Shown: one piece after another, positions 34,661-43,667 of the stretch
Layout of the letters: the number at the start of each line of letters is the position of its first letter
Position numbering within the stretch: the stretch's first letter is position 1
Assembly: GCA_021777375.1 (NCBI GenBank)
Contig: JAJYDV010000004.1
Span: 1 to 64,000, forward strand
Direction of reading: 5' to 3'
DNA from: a bacterium
GTDB lineage: Bacteria > Patescibacteriota > Saccharimonadia > Saccharimonadales > UBA4665
Length of the DNA: 64,000 bases
Translations under genes and position numbers: made by a program
The notes under the pieces: model-generated
What the model was told of the DNA's origin: nothing
What the model saw: the letters and a program-made list of their open reading frames with translations, nothing else
Database searches by the model: none

Positions 34661-34701
34661 ATAAACGTAAGCGCACATAGGCAATCAGAGGGGGCATTTG
34701 A

Positions 34702-35262
34702 ATGCAAACTAAACTAAAAAATAAACAAGGGTTCACGATTATAGAAATCATGATTGTTCTTGCAATTGCAGGACTAATCATGCTAATTGTATTTTTGGCG
34801 GTTCCTGCTCTTCAGAGAGCATCTCGCAACACTAGCCGGAAAAATGATGCCGGCAACATAAGCAGCGCACTTAGTACGTGGATTAGCAATAATAATGGTA
34901 CATTGCCCGGTATGGAGTCTGGATCCTATGTACAAAATACATGTAACACTGATTTAACCGGAATAGCTAACAGTGTAAAGCTTGGTTATTACACGGCCTC
35001 GAATATAACATGCGCTAACGGTACAGGGGCTATAATTAACTCATGTACTACAGCAGGTACGGGCTGCGGTGTGGGTACAGTAACAAATGTGGGCACTGAA
35101 AATATTATTTTTGATGAGGGTGTAGTTTGTGAGACAGCTCAACCATCTCCCGGTACATCAGGCCCAATGACAACCACGACTGCTGCGAGCACGCGAAGCT
35201 ACGTTATCTTATATGCCGTAGAGACCGGCGGTGCACCGCAAGCAGAATGTATAGGCGGGTGA
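34702..35262 (+). CDS. pilA: Type IV major pilin-like protein
   Basis: 186 residues. Class-III signal KNKQG^FTIIEIMIVLAIAGLI with Phe+1 and Glu+5, then the hydrophobic spine and a globular domain with several cysteines (NTCNTD, ITCANG, NSCTTAGTGCG, VVCETA). It has its own promoter and the best ribosome site in the locus (AGAGGGGG), suggesting high expression and thus the major subunit. Confidence 0.9.
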   Translation: MQTKLKNKQGFTIIEIMIVLAIAGLIMLIVFLAVPALQRASRNTSRKNDAGNISSALSTWISNNNGTLPGMESGSYVQNTCNTDLTGIANSVKLGYYTASNITCANGTGAIINSCTTAGTGCGVGTVTNVGTENIIFDEGVVCETAQPSPGTSGPMTTTTAASTRSYVILYAVETGGAPQAECIGG

Positions 35263-35330
35263 GTACTAGTTTTAATAACTAACAGTTTTCCGATTTTTGG
35301 ATTCTGTTAATTAGGGCTATCGTTTTAGAT

Positions 35331-36119
35331 ATGGCCATAACGCTTTTAGTTATTTTAGGTTTAGCTTTCGGTAGTTTTGTTAATGCCTTTGTTTGGCGGA
35401 TTCACGAGAAAAAACCTTGGGTTAATGCTCGTTCTATGTGTCCCAATTGTCAGCACGAACTTAAAGCTATAGATTTGATACCTATACTAAGTTGGCTTTG
35501 GCTTAGAGGAGTCTGCCGCTATTGTCACAAAAAAATATCCTTGCAATATCCAATTGTAGAAGCTAGTGTTACAATTTTATTTTTGCTCTCTTATATATTA
35601 TGGCCATCAATGCTTCGGGGCACCGAGATAATAATATTTGCGTTGTGGATTTTTATAATAACAGGCCTGGTTGCTCTTGCGCTTTATGACTTGCGTTACA
35701 TGATATTACCAACGAAACTTATCTATAGTTTGCTTGGAGTAGCAATTATTATGTCAGCGCTGATTGTTTTTTCGTCCGGTATTTATTTAGTGAGTTTTTT
35801 GAATCTAGCGCTCGGATCGATAATTGGCGGCGGTATTTTCTATGTTATTTATTTGATATCTAGAGGAAAATGGATTGGCGGGGGAGATGTTCGGCTTGGG
35901 TTTCTGCTTGGTTTACTTGCAGCTAGCCCGGGAAGAAGTTTGCTCGTAATCTATGTTGCCTCGATAATTGGTGCTGCCGTATCTTTAGCGCTAATTTCAT
36001 TAAAACGGCTTAAGAGATCTAGTCTTATTCCTTTCGGCCCTTTTCTAATTTCTGCCTTATTCATAGTTCAATTTTATGGGCAGCACATTATGCATTGGTA
36101 TAGGGGCCTATTTCTTTAG
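35331..36119 (+). CDS. pilD: Prepilin peptidase PilD
   Basis: 262 residues. N-terminal GSFVNAFVWRIHEK, the four-Cys methyltransferase motif (CPNCQHELK and CRYCHKK), and the two aspartates of the protease: ALYDLRYMILP and WIGGGDVRLGFLLG. Multi-pass membrane enzyme that cleaves and N-methylates prepilins. TATCGT at 35318-35323 lies 7 nt before the ATG and there is no Shine-Dalgarno, consistent with a leaderless mRNA. Confidence 0.95.
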   Translation: MAITLLVILGLAFGSFVNAFVWRIHEKKPWVNARSMCPNCQHELKAIDLIPILSWLWLRGVCRYCHKKISLQYPIVEASVTILFLLSYILWPSMLRGTEIIIFALWIFIITGLVALALYDLRYMILPTKLIYSLLGVAIIMSALIVFSSGIYLVSFLNLALGSIIGGGIFYVIYLISRGKWIGGGDVRLGFLLGLLAASPGRSLLVIYVASIIGAAVSLALISLKRLKRSSLIPFGPFLISALFIVQFYGQHIMHWYRGLFL

Positions 36120-36128
36120 TTAAAAAGA

Positions 36129-36157
36129 TTGTTACTTAACTCCTTATGTTTTATACT
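36129..36157 (+). promoter_or_regulatory. Promoter of the minor pilin cluster
   Basis: TTGTTA (36129-36134), 17 nt, TATACT (36152-36157), 9 nt before the ATG of the first minor pilin. The leader would be 2-3 nt, with no room for a Shine-Dalgarno. Confidence 0.6.
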
Positions 36158-36166
36158 TAATATCTA

Positions 36167-37009
36167 ATGGCGGGGGGAAAACAAAAATCGCCGATGGGTA
36201 AAGGCTTTACTATAATAGAGGTAATGATTTTCCTGGCGATATCAGGCTTTACTTTTCTTATTGCTGCAAGTTTTATTAACGGTAAAGAGTCCCAAGCCGA
36301 ATTTAGCACGGGCATGAATAACGCCAATGGATTGATCGCATCTTTAATAAATAATGTCTCTAATGGCGACTATCCTTTATCTGCGACTTCATTTTTTAAT
36401 TGCAATGTTGCATCTGGCTCTTTAACAATAACCCCATCTACAAGTCAAATTATTACTCCAGGATGTGCTCTGATTGGTAAAGTTATAGCTCCGGAAACTA
36501 ACAACGATCCATTTAAGTATAGTATTTATTCTGTTGCTGGCTGTGAATTCTATGTAAACAATAATTGTTCATTAGATCAAGGATTACCCCCAATGACGAT
36601 TGCTCAAGAACAGCCTACGGTTGTAGGCTCGCTAACCCGGTCCAATGAGTGGCCAAACGGCATTTCAATTTCAAAGCTACTACTAGTAAATGGCGCAAAT
36701 GAGCATTCTTTGGGTGTTTTCGGCGTGTTCAGTGCTTTGCCCCAAAACAGCGGCGCCATACTTGTGTCCGGCGGACAGACAGCCGACCCCGTTATTATTA
36801 CTAATTCTCTCCTTTCTACTAATAACGACTCTAACGTTTCAGCGTTAGTCCACGACTCATCGGCCTTATTGCCAATTAATAATTATATTGTAATGTGTTT
36901 TACGGGCGCAAATAATCACAAGGCTAGCATTACGATTGGTAGCATAAATGGAGGTGGCCAGCTGACAACCACACTTCAAATGGAATCAAATGAGGCTCCA
37001 CAATGCTGA
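36167..37009 (+). CDS. Minor type IV pilin
   Basis: 280 residues. Prepilin signal GKG^FTIIEVMIFLAISGFTF, then an Asn/Ser-rich domain with several cysteines. Start at 36167 fits the leaderless promoter; an ATG at 36194 would give a shorter signal. Overlaps the next minor pilin. It probably forms the priming tip complex with the following three proteins. Confidence 0.85.
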   Translation: MAGGKQKSPMGKGFTIIEVMIFLAISGFTFLIAASFINGKESQAEFSTGMNNANGLIASLINNVSNGDYPLSATSFFNCNVASGSLTITPSTSQIITPGCALIGKVIAPETNNDPFKYSIYSVAGCEFYVNNNCSLDQGLPPMTIAQEQPTVVGSLTRSNEWPNGISISKLLLVNGANEHSLGVFGVFSALPQNSGAILVSGGQTADPVIITNSLLSTNNDSNVSALVHDSSALLPINNYIVMCFTGANNHKASITIGSINGGGQLTTTLQMESNEAPQC

Positions 37010-37479
37010 AACGAATAAGAGGCACCTCCGGTGACACAATTGTCGAAGTGCTTATTTCTCTTGCAGTACTCTCAATGGCATTTGTAATTAGCTATGCCAC
37101 TGCTAACCGCGCACTTATTGATACGCAAAATGCTCAAGAACATAGTATGGCACTTGAGTATCTTGATTCGCAGATAGAAGCTCTGCACTATTATTTAGGA
37201 CAACCGGGTCAATCTTTGCCAACAGGGAGTTTTTATATGCAACCAAACCTAAATAATGGAACGGTTCAATTTAGTCAAGGAGTTCTTAACGAGCAAGGAA
37301 ATGGTTTTGTATATGAGGTATCTATATCCCTAGATCAAAATATTCCGAAATCCCTAGATCAAAATATTCCGAAATGCCTAGATCAAAATATTCCGAACAC
37401 ATATCATGCAGTCGTTACCTGGCCGGGGCTAGGAAGTTTACCTGAACAATGCGAAGAATTGAGTTACAGGATCTATTAG
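37003..37479 (+). CDS. Minor type IV pilin (PilV-like) with an internal 8-residue repeat
   Basis: 158 residues. Signal TSG^DTIVEVLISLAVLSMAF has Asp at +1 and Glu at +5, an atypical but recurring form. Three tandem 24 bp repeats encode SLDQNIPK, SLDQNIPK and CLDQNIPN at residues 109-132. The second Cys of a possible disulfide pair is near the end (EQCEEL). Overlaps the upstream pilin and sits 4 nt before the next. Confidence 0.82.
   Translation: MLKRIRGTSGDTIVEVLISLAVLSMAFVISYATANRALIDTQNAQEHSMALEYLDSQIEALHYYLGQPGQSLPTGSFYMQPNLNNGTVQFSQGVLNEQGNGFVYEVSISLDQNIPKSLDQNIPKCLDQNIPNTYHAVVTWPGLGSLPEQCEELSYRIY
37327..37398 (+). repeat. Three tandem 24 bp in-frame repeats
   Basis: Copies at 37327-37350, 37351-37374 and 37375-37398. 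The first two are identical; the third differs at 2 positions (TG for TC at its start, C for A at its end). In frame with the minor pilin, so copy-number change alters length without frameshift. Confidence 0.95.
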
Positions 37480-37483
37480 ATAT

Positions 37484-38182
37484 ATGAAAACAAAACTTAA
37501 TGTTAAAGGTTTTACGATCATGGAGCTAATGATCGCCATTAGTATCCTATCAATTATCTTACTAATTAGCTCAATGGTTTTAGTGGGTATTGGTAATATC
37601 TACTCTAAAGGAGCCGACTTATCTAATGTTCAAAATGTGACACGAAATATTATTGAAAATGTCACTTCTACGGTTCAATTTAGTGGTGCACAGCTTAATA
37701 ACGGAGCTATTGCGCCAGTTACGCAGGATTATTCTTTTGATGGGAAAAATGTTCCTGTATCGGCCTACTGTTTTGGCCAAGTTCGGTATAGTTTTGTTAC
37801 CGGTTTTTTGCCTAATGGGTGGTCGCACTTACTTTGGTTAGACAAAATGGTCACCCAAAGTAATTGCTTTCCACTCAATATTAGTGAAGTTGTCCCGTCA
37901 TGCGACGGTGATTTAAATTGTATAGCTTCTCAAAGTTCTAGTGGCAGCGAACTAATTGGGCCCAATATGCATTTAGCTAATTTTAAAATTGTGCAGTATA
38001 ACCCCCAGCTATATGGTATATCTGTTGGGGTGGCTTTTGGGCAAGAAGACATGTTTGTTTCTAGCGGCAACACACCAAGGTTAGTTAAAGATAATAATTA
38101 CCAATGTAGCGATAATGCTGGACAACAGTACTGTGCTACGAGTTATTTAACAACTTTTGCGACGGAGAGACTAACTCAGTAG
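37484..38182 (+). CDS. Minor type IV pilin (PilW-like)
   Basis: 232 residues. Signal NVKG^FTIMELMIAISILSIILL. The globular part has four or more cysteines (SNCFP, PSCDGDLNC, YQCSDN, QYCATS). Similar role as the neighbouring minor pilins, inferred from the signal and position. Confidence 0.85.
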   Translation: MKTKLNVKGFTIMELMIAISILSIILLISSMVLVGIGNIYSKGADLSNVQNVTRNIIENVTSTVQFSGAQLNNGAIAPVTQDYSFDGKNVPVSAYCFGQVRYSFVTGFLPNGWSHLLWLDKMVTQSNCFPLNISEVVPSCDGDLNCIASQSSSGSELIGPNMHLANFKIVQYNPQLYGISVGVAFGQEDMFVSSGNTPRLVKDNNYQCSDNAGQQYCATSYLTTFATERLTQ

Positions 38183-38208
38183 AAGGATAATATGTTGGAG
38201 TAATATAT

Positions 38209-39351
38209 ATGTATATAGATATGAAAAAGATTAAAAAACTTTCAGAAAACGGTTTTGCCCCAATTATTGTTTCAATTATTATTGTTATTGTGCTGAGTTT
38301 ACTAACGATCGGATTCGTTACTTTAGCTAACAACAATACTAAGAGTGCGTTGAACAGGCAATTAAGCAATGATGCATATTATGCTGCAGAGACCGGAGTT
38401 AACGACGCAGTCGCTGCTATTACGCATGGCTATACTAGCAATAAAACCGCTTGTGGATTAGATGGAGTAGACAAATCAGTCAACGGATATACATATCTCG
38501 AAAATAATTTAGTGGGGGGCCCCCAGGACTATTATTCATGCCTATTAATTAATCCTACTCCAGCTACTTTGCAATATAGCAGTGTAACACCTAATCAACC
38601 GACAGTGGCATTGTTGTCAACAGTCAACTCAAGCGGTAATGCAGAAGTGCCAACGGATATAGTTTTTAGTTGGCAACCTTCAGCTCAAGTTGAAACTGCG
38701 CCATATCAGTTTGCCCCATCGTCATATTTTCCTAATTGTAATTATTTAGGCGTCAGTGGTGCTTGTTTGCCTCCAGCAACGAATTGGCAAATCGGCAATG
38801 AGCCTATTACCGGCATATTAAGAGTAGCATTAACGCCAATTGCTAATGGGAGTATGCCAACGGACACTTCTACGACCTATACTGCTTTTCTATATCCTCT
38901 AAATGGATCAGGAACCATAAATTTTGCTCCAGCTTACTCACCAAGCACTGTAGGTGCTAACTCGGGTCTAGAGGTAAGTGGTAATTGCAGCGCCACTTAC
39001 ACTGGGCTTAATCGAGGCCCAGAGGATTGTAGCGTTGAAATACCCCTAGGCGGTTATTCCGCCTATATAATGTCTGTAAGATCCCTTTATACCAACAGTC
39101 AGGTCACTGTCGAGGCACTTAAGAATAATTCAAATCTATTCTTTAGAAATGCCCAGATACTGATTGATTCAACAGGAAGTGACCATGGCATACAAAGAAG
39201 AATACAAGTGCGCGTTTCCTCGTTGAATTACAACGGTTTTCCGGCTTTTGATATCGCTTCATCAAACTCAATATGTAAAGACTTGCAGGTTTATCCTAAC
39301 AATGCCTCTACTGGTAATCCGGGTAATGCTTTAACTAGTTGCGGTCTCTAA
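38209..39351 (+). CDS. PilX-like pilus assembly protein
   Basis: 380 residues. A basic N-terminus and one membrane helix (FAPIIVSIIIVIVLSLLTIGF), then NDAYYAAETGVNDAVAAI, the pattern of PilX-type proteins. It has no G^F processing site with Glu+5. A Ser/Asn-rich extracellular domain follows. GGAG lies 8 nt before the ATG at 38209; a start at 38221 is possible. Its last 4 nt overlap convergent xer. Confidence 0.75.
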   Translation: MYIDMKKIKKLSENGFAPIIVSIIIVIVLSLLTIGFVTLANNNTKSALNRQLSNDAYYAAETGVNDAVAAITHGYTSNKTACGLDGVDKSVNGYTYLENNLVGGPQDYYSCLLINPTPATLQYSSVTPNQPTVALLSTVNSSGNAEVPTDIVFSWQPSAQVETAPYQFAPSSYFPNCNYLGVSGACLPPATNWQIGNEPITGILRVALTPIANGSMPTDTSTTYTAFLYPLNGSGTINFAPAYSPSTVGANSGLEVSGNCSATYTGLNRGPEDCSVEIPLGGYSAYIMSVRSLYTNSQVTVEALKNNSNLFFRNAQILIDSTGSDHGIQRRIQVRVSSLNYNGFPAFDIASSNSICKDLQVYPNNASTGNPGNALTSCGL

Positions 39352-40265
39352 TTTTTCTTGCTATCGTGATATTGCTCGTAAGCTTTCTTTAAGTGCGGAT
39401 CGGTTATATGGGTGTAAATTTGAGTTGTAGCTATATTGCTGTGCCCGAGCATTACTTGAACCGTTCTAAGGTCGGCTCCGTTCATTAATAAATCGGTACC
39501 AAAGCTGTGACGCATAGTATGTGGACTGACATGTTTGGTTATTCCAGCCATTAGAGCGTAGCGGGCAACTAATCTTTGTACACTACGTACTGTTAAACGG
39601 CTATAGTTTCCGCTTAGGTCGACTTTCTTTGTTCCGCTATAGCGAATAAACAGTGGCTTTGTGTTATCGGTGCGCTTAGATAGGTATTGATTGATCCATT
39701 CGGCGGCTTCTTCACTCACAAAAACTAATCGATCTTTTTCTCCTTTTCCGCGAACCATGAACTCCCGTCGTTTTAAATTTATGTGATCACGATTTAGCCC
39801 AACTAACTCACTAACACGTAAGCCGCTAGCAAATAATAGCTCAAGTATTGCTCGGTCGCGCAGACCAACTATGGTGTTAATTTTAGGTTGAGCAAATAAA
39901 GTTTCAAGCTCCTCTTCGTTAAGGAAGGTTACTTGCTTTCGTTTAGTGCGGGCCAGTTCAATCTTCGCGGGATTTAAAGCAACAATGTCTCTTTTAGCGC
40001 AAAATTTCAAGAAACTGCGCAAAGCTATTAGATGGTAGTTAATAGTTGCCGGGTTAAGCTCGTCGCTAGTGTTGGTGCCAAGTCGGTTCAGCCAAAGACG
40101 CCATTTTCGAATTAATTCGGAGTTTATGCCCTCGACATTGATGTCTCCTGCAAAGTCAATTAGGCGAGTAAGATAATGGTCGTAGTTAGCAATCGTTTTC
40201 TGGGAACGGTTTTGCTCAATTTCAAGGTATTCAATAAAGTCTGTTTTAGCTTTAGCGAAGCGCAT
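39348..40265 (-). CDS. xerC: Tyrosine recombinase (XerC/XerD-like)
   Basis: 305 residues, normal for Xer. N-terminal SAM-like core-binding domain (FIEYLEIEQNRSQKTIANYDHYLTRLIDF, in outline), then catalytic residues ASGLRVSELVGL (Arg), Lys in FMVRGKGEKDR, HTMRHSFGTDLLMNG (His-x-x-Arg), LGHSNIATTQIYTH (His and nucleophile Tyr). The most likely role is chromosome-dimer resolution with FtsK. CPR genomes often carry a single Xer. It could instead serve mobile DNA, but no attachment site is adjacent. Confidence 0.9.
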   Translation of the reverse strand: MRFAKAKTDFIEYLEIEQNRSQKTIANYDHYLTRLIDFAGDINVEGINSELIRKWRLWLNRLGTNTSDELNPATINYHLIALRSFLKFCAKRDIVALNPAKIELARTKRKQVTFLNEEELETLFAQPKINTIVGLRDRAILELLFASGLRVSELVGLNRDHINLKRREFMVRGKGEKDRLVFVSEEAAEWINQYLSKRTDNTKPLFIRYSGTKKVDLSGNYSRLTVRSVQRLVARYALMAGITKHVSPHTMRHSFGTDLLMNGADLRTVQVMLGHSNIATTQIYTHITDPHLKKAYEQYHDSKKN

Positions 40266-40339
40266 TACCTTATTTTACGACATTAGCTTGAGATAGTATT
40301 ATGTAAGCTGATTGCCATCTGTTACAATTAACGCTAAGT

Positions 40340-40843
40340 ATGGAACAAACCCTAATTTTACTTAAACCGGATGCTTTACAAAGAGCGTTGGCTGGCGAAA
40401 TTATTACTCGTTTTGAACGAGTTGGACTAAAAATTGTTGCAGCTAAAATTCTAAATCCTTCTAAAGACCAATATTTCCATCACTACGAAACTATTGGGAA
40501 AATGATTTCGCGTCGTGGGCAGGAAGCTTTTGATGTGACGCTGGAATTTATGCAAGAAGGACCAGTTTTAGTGATGGTTCTAGAAGGAATTGAAGCGGTT
40601 GCGGTTGTAAGAAAAATGGTTGGAACTACTGAACCCAAGGCCGCTCAACCGGGAACGATCAGAGGCGATTATTCGCACATCAGCTTTAACTATGCATCTA
40701 AAAATGGTTTGTCGCTTCCAAACTTGATTCATGCATCAGGAAATCCTGTCGAAGCTAAACAGGAAATTGCTCATTGGTTTAATAAGAGTGAAATCTTTGC
40801 GTATGACACGGTACATGATAAGTTTACCCAAGGCAAGAAGTAG
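40340..40843 (+). CDS. ndk: Nucleoside diphosphate kinase
   Basis: 167 residues, about 25 longer than most. EQTLILLKPDALQRALAGEII, the variant region GPVLVMVLEGIEAVAVVRKMVGTTEP and GTIRGDYSH are typical. The catalytic His is in the segment LIHASGNPVEAKQEI (usual HGSD). It balances NTP pools. An extended -10 (TGT-TACAAT, 40320-40328) sits 11 nt before the ATG. tRNA-Arg begins directly after the TAG. Confidence 0.92.
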   Translation: MEQTLILLKPDALQRALAGEIITRFERVGLKIVAAKILNPSKDQYFHHYETIGKMISRRGQEAFDVTLEFMQEGPVLVMVLEGIEAVAVVRKMVGTTEPKAAQPGTIRGDYSHISFNYASKNGLSLPNLIHASGNPVEAKQEIAHWFNKSEIFAYDTVHDKFTQGKK

Positions 40844-40918
40844 GCCCCTATAGTTCAATGGATAAAATAGCTCCGTCCTAAGGAGAAGCTGTAGGTTCGA
40901 ATCCTGCTAGGGGCACCA
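40844..40918 (+). tRNA. tRNA-Arg(CCT)
   Basis: Cloverleaf with acceptor GCCCCTA/TAGGGGC, anticodon loop GTCCTAA (anticodon CCT), T-arm GTAGGTTCGAATCCTGC and an encoded CCA. Its first base follows the ndk stop codon with no gap, so it is probably cut from the ndk transcript. Confidence 0.95.
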
Positions 40919-40984
40919 GATAGTTGCCAGGCATACCATTCAACTATACGAAGAAAAAAGCGTTACAATAATAACTATAAAGTT

Positions 40985-41563
40985 ATGACTGAGCAGAAAT
41001 CGGGAACTCACTCTAAATACTTTGCTGATCAGTTTGATGATGAGGAAGTACTGTTCGTTTTTCGTAAGCACCCGATAGTCATGCGCAAGGGGCTAATTTT
41101 AGGTCTACTTGGCCCGCTTATCGGAGTAATACCTTCTGCACTCGATACTTCTTACGGCATGAAGGGGTTTACTATAGGTCTTTTCGCTGGACTAGCGCTA
41201 GGTTTAATTGTCTTTTTCCCGTCCTGGATTGGATGGCATTTCAGCGTGTTTATCGTAACCGATCAGCGCTTCCTTCAAATTAAGCAAAAGGGTCTATTTA
41301 GTAGAAGTGTATCCGATCTAGGCTTGCGTCAGATCCAATCAGTTAGTTATGAAGTTTCCGGGATTCAGGAAACTCTGCTTGGATTTGGTACAATTATTAT
41401 GCGGACTTATGTGGGCGAGATAGTAATTCATGATGTGCATCATCCGGCAAAGATCCAAAAGAGGTTTGTCGGTATACTAAGGGATATGGGCATCACTACG
41501 TCTGACTATCCAGGATCTATAATGCCCCAGTCTGAAATGAATGAGCAAATTGAAGAAGCCTAA
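40985..41563 (+). CDS. PH-domain membrane protein
   Basis: 192 residues. Two membrane helices (about 35-52 and 60-80) followed by a bacterial PH-like domain (FIVTDQRFLQIKQKGLFSRSVSDLGLRQIQSVSYEV in outline, then GTIIMRTYVGEIVIHDV), as in YdbS/YdbT-like proteins. The function of such proteins is poorly defined and membrane-associated. Overlaps the next gene by 23 nt. Confidence 0.75.
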   Translation: MTEQKSGTHSKYFADQFDDEEVLFVFRKHPIVMRKGLILGLLGPLIGVIPSALDTSYGMKGFTIGLFAGLALGLIVFFPSWIGWHFSVFIVTDQRFLQIKQKGLFSRSVSDLGLRQIQSVSYEVSGIQETLLGFGTIIMRTYVGEIVIHDVHHPAKIQKRFVGILRDMGITTSDYPGSIMPQSEMNEQIEEA

Positions 41564-42635
41564 ACTTTCATTACCGAAGCCAAAATTACCCTCTAAGGGC
41601 TTGTTTAAACGTCGCTTGCCTCCAGAAGAGCGAATAAAAGAAGCGTTCGCTAATGTACCGAAGATTACCGATGAGACAGTAGCTGAACACCGCGAGGATG
41701 TTTTATCCTCGGCGCGAAAGTATATATATCCTTTGCAACACTCACGTAAGCGGATAGTCTCAATTTCCACTTCGATTATTGTTCTAGCGGTTATTGTTTT
41801 GTTTTCTTATATCGGGCTCTCTTTGTACAGATTTCAGAACACTGGAAGTTTTATTTATGGGGTAACCCAAGTAATACCGTTGCCGGTAGCTAAAGTGGGC
41901 AGTTCCTGGATCTCATATGAAAGCTATTTGTTTGAGCTCAGGAGGTATATGCATTATTACGAGACCCAACAGCAGGTTGATTTCTCATCTAAATCCGGAC
42001 AAGCGCAGCTGGTTCGTTATAAGCAACAAGCAATGAACGAAGTAATTACCAACGCTTATGTCAACGAACTCGCCAGCCGTTACAACGTTAGTGTCAGTAA
42101 TCAACAAGTTGACCAAGAAGTTGCATTAGTTCAGAGCCAAAACCGGCTAGGTTCTAGTCAGAGCGAGTTCAACGATGTCTTAAGCGAGTTTTGGGGCTGG
42201 AATGAAGCTGATTTTAAGCGCGAGTTAAAAGCTCAAATGTTACAGCAGGCTGTAGTGGCCAAATTGGACACGGCTACCGAGCAACGAGCCCAAGAAGCGC
42301 TAAACAGTTTAAAGCATGGCGCAGACTTTGCTACATTAGCTGCACAAGTATCTGATGACACCTCAACTAAAAATAATGGCGGACAATTTCCAAATCTAAT
42401 TGGTCAAAACGATCCCAATATTGCTCCACAAATTACTCAAGCTTTATTTAGCCTAAAGGAGGGGCAGATTTCCGGAATTATTAACACCGGCTATACGCTA
42501 GAGATAGTCAAGGTAATTTCTGTTCAAGGTGGCTTGATTCAAGGCGCCCATATATCTTTTAATTTGAAACCAATTTCAGATTTTATAGCCCCACTTGAAA
42601 AGTCCCAGCCACGCCATGTGTTTATTCACATCTAG
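41541..42635 (+). CDS. Membrane-anchored parvulin-type peptidyl-prolyl isomerase
   Basis: 364 residues. A basic, Lys/Pro-rich cytoplasmic part, one membrane helix (about 73-95), a SurA-N-like chaperone domain (MNEVITNAYVNELASRYNVSV) and a C-terminal parvulin domain (HGADFATLAAQVSDDTSTKNNGGQFP in outline, ALFSLKEGQISGIINTGYTLEIVKV). It assists folding of exported proteins such as the many disulfide-rich surface proteins here. Translationally coupled to the upstream PH-domain gene. Confidence 0.85.
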   Translation: MSKLKKPKLSLPKPKLPSKGLFKRRLPPEERIKEAFANVPKITDETVAEHREDVLSSARKYIYPLQHSRKRIVSISTSIIVLAVIVLFSYIGLSLYRFQNTGSFIYGVTQVIPLPVAKVGSSWISYESYLFELRRYMHYYETQQQVDFSSKSGQAQLVRYKQQAMNEVITNAYVNELASRYNVSVSNQQVDQEVALVQSQNRLGSSQSEFNDVLSEFWGWNEADFKRELKAQMLQQAVVAKLDTATEQRAQEALNSLKHGADFATLAAQVSDDTSTKNNGGQFPNLIGQNDPNIAPQITQALFSLKEGQISGIINTGYTLEIVKVISVQGGLIQGAHISFNLKPISDFIAPLEKSQPRHVFIHI

Positions 42636-42657
42636 ATTTTCCAAGCATTGAACATAC

Positions 42658-43623
42658 TTATGATGCTTTATCCCAGGGGAAGTTATTGCCAAAATGGCCG
42701 TACTGGGCGGTTTGCTCAAACTGAGGCCGGTCAAGTTTTAAGAAACTAATTATGCCACTTGGTGTTAAATCATAGCCCGTTACCTGTTCCTCGACTCCAT
42801 CTACTGAGACAATAGCTTCTACGGGTTCAGCTACTCCAATCGCGTAAGCCAGTTGAGCAAATACCTCTTTTGCGCCGCGTTTTTTTAAATAGTCTACAGC
42901 AATCTTGCGGGCCATATAGGCTCCTGAACGATCAACTTTCGAAGCATCTTTGCCACTAAAAGCTCCTCCTCCGATTGGAATCCTTGGGCCGTAACTGTCA
43001 ACCGCAAGCTTCCTGCCGGTAAGTCCGGTATCAGCATCAAAACCGCCGATCTTCCAATCGCCCGCCGGATTAGCGAATATTTCGATATTTGAAAGGTGCG
43101 GGATGCTCTTTAGCCAGGAGTTAATTAAGGTCTCAAGCTCTTTTTTTGTGGAATGCTGAAAGCTGGCAACAATCGTCGCTACCTGATCGTTGTTTAGCGT
43201 TATTTGAGTCTTGCCGTCAAAAGGGAACTGTGTGTAGAGGTAACGATTTAGGGCTCGGCTGAGTTCTACTTCCAATGGCAGAAGACTCTTTGTCTCATTG
43301 GTGGCATAGCCAACCATAATTCCTTGATCACCAGCACCGCCAAGATCTACTCCGGAAGCAATCTCACTGCTTTGCTGTACCACCTGAACCCTAACCTCGT
43401 AACTATCATCAATGAAACGGCGAGCGATTTTAGTGTAGTCTATATCTGCATCACTACTTACTTCACCAATTACGGTAAGTAATTTGTGACCACCTAAGGT
43501 TTCAACTGCAACTCTTGAATTAGGATCTTGGGCTAGAGCCGCATCGACAATACTATCCGATATTTGATCACAAATTTTATCCGGATGTTTGGGGGATACA
43601 GATTCTGCGGTTCGTAGGTTCAT
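42658..43623 (-). CDS. metK: S-adenosylmethionine synthetase (short form)
   Basis: 321 residues against 380-400 usually. ATP and metal motifs remain: SPKHPDKICDQISDS, GAGDQGIMVGYAT, DTGLTGRKLAVDSYGP, GGGAFSGKDASKVDRSGAY and YAIGVAEP. The missing length falls mainly in the central domain. It makes SAM from methionine and ATP. Expression is controlled by the SAM riboswitch and terminator directly upstream, so this is classical product feedback. Ends near the convergent isomerase gene. Confidence 0.95.
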   Translation of the reverse strand: MNLRTAESVSPKHPDKICDQISDSIVDAALAQDPNSRVAVETLGGHKLLTVIGEVSSDADIDYTKIARRFIDDSYEVRVQVVQQSSEIASGVDLGGAGDQGIMVGYATNETKSLLPLEVELSRALNRYLYTQFPFDGKTQITLNNDQVATIVASFQHSTKKELETLINSWLKSIPHLSNIEIFANPAGDWKIGGFDADTGLTGRKLAVDSYGPRIPIGGGAFSGKDASKVDRSGAYMARKIAVDYLKKRGAKEVFAQLAYAIGVAEPVEAIVSVDGVEEQVTGYDLTPSGIISFLKLDRPQFEQTAQYGHFGNNFPWDKAS

Positions 43624-43626
43624 ATA

Positions 43627-43662
43627 TAAAAAATCCTTTCTACCATCACAGTAAGAAAGGAT
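43627..43662 (-). terminator. Intrinsic terminator abutting the metK start
   Basis: On the minus strand ATCCTTTC-T-TAC pairs with GTA-GAAAGGAT (one bulged T, 7 nt loop), followed by six U. It ends 3 nt before the metK ATG. The 3' arm contains AAGGA, the only candidate Shine-Dalgarno, so the same hairpin can stop transcription and hide the ribosome site. Confidence 0.85.
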
Positions 43663-43667
43663 AAACT

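Noticed and set aside
39348-40265. Xer recombinase as an integron integrase acting on the TA array
   Set aside because: It has normal Xer length and no IntI-specific insertion, and the repeats do not carry the attC core (RYYYAAC/GTTRRRY).
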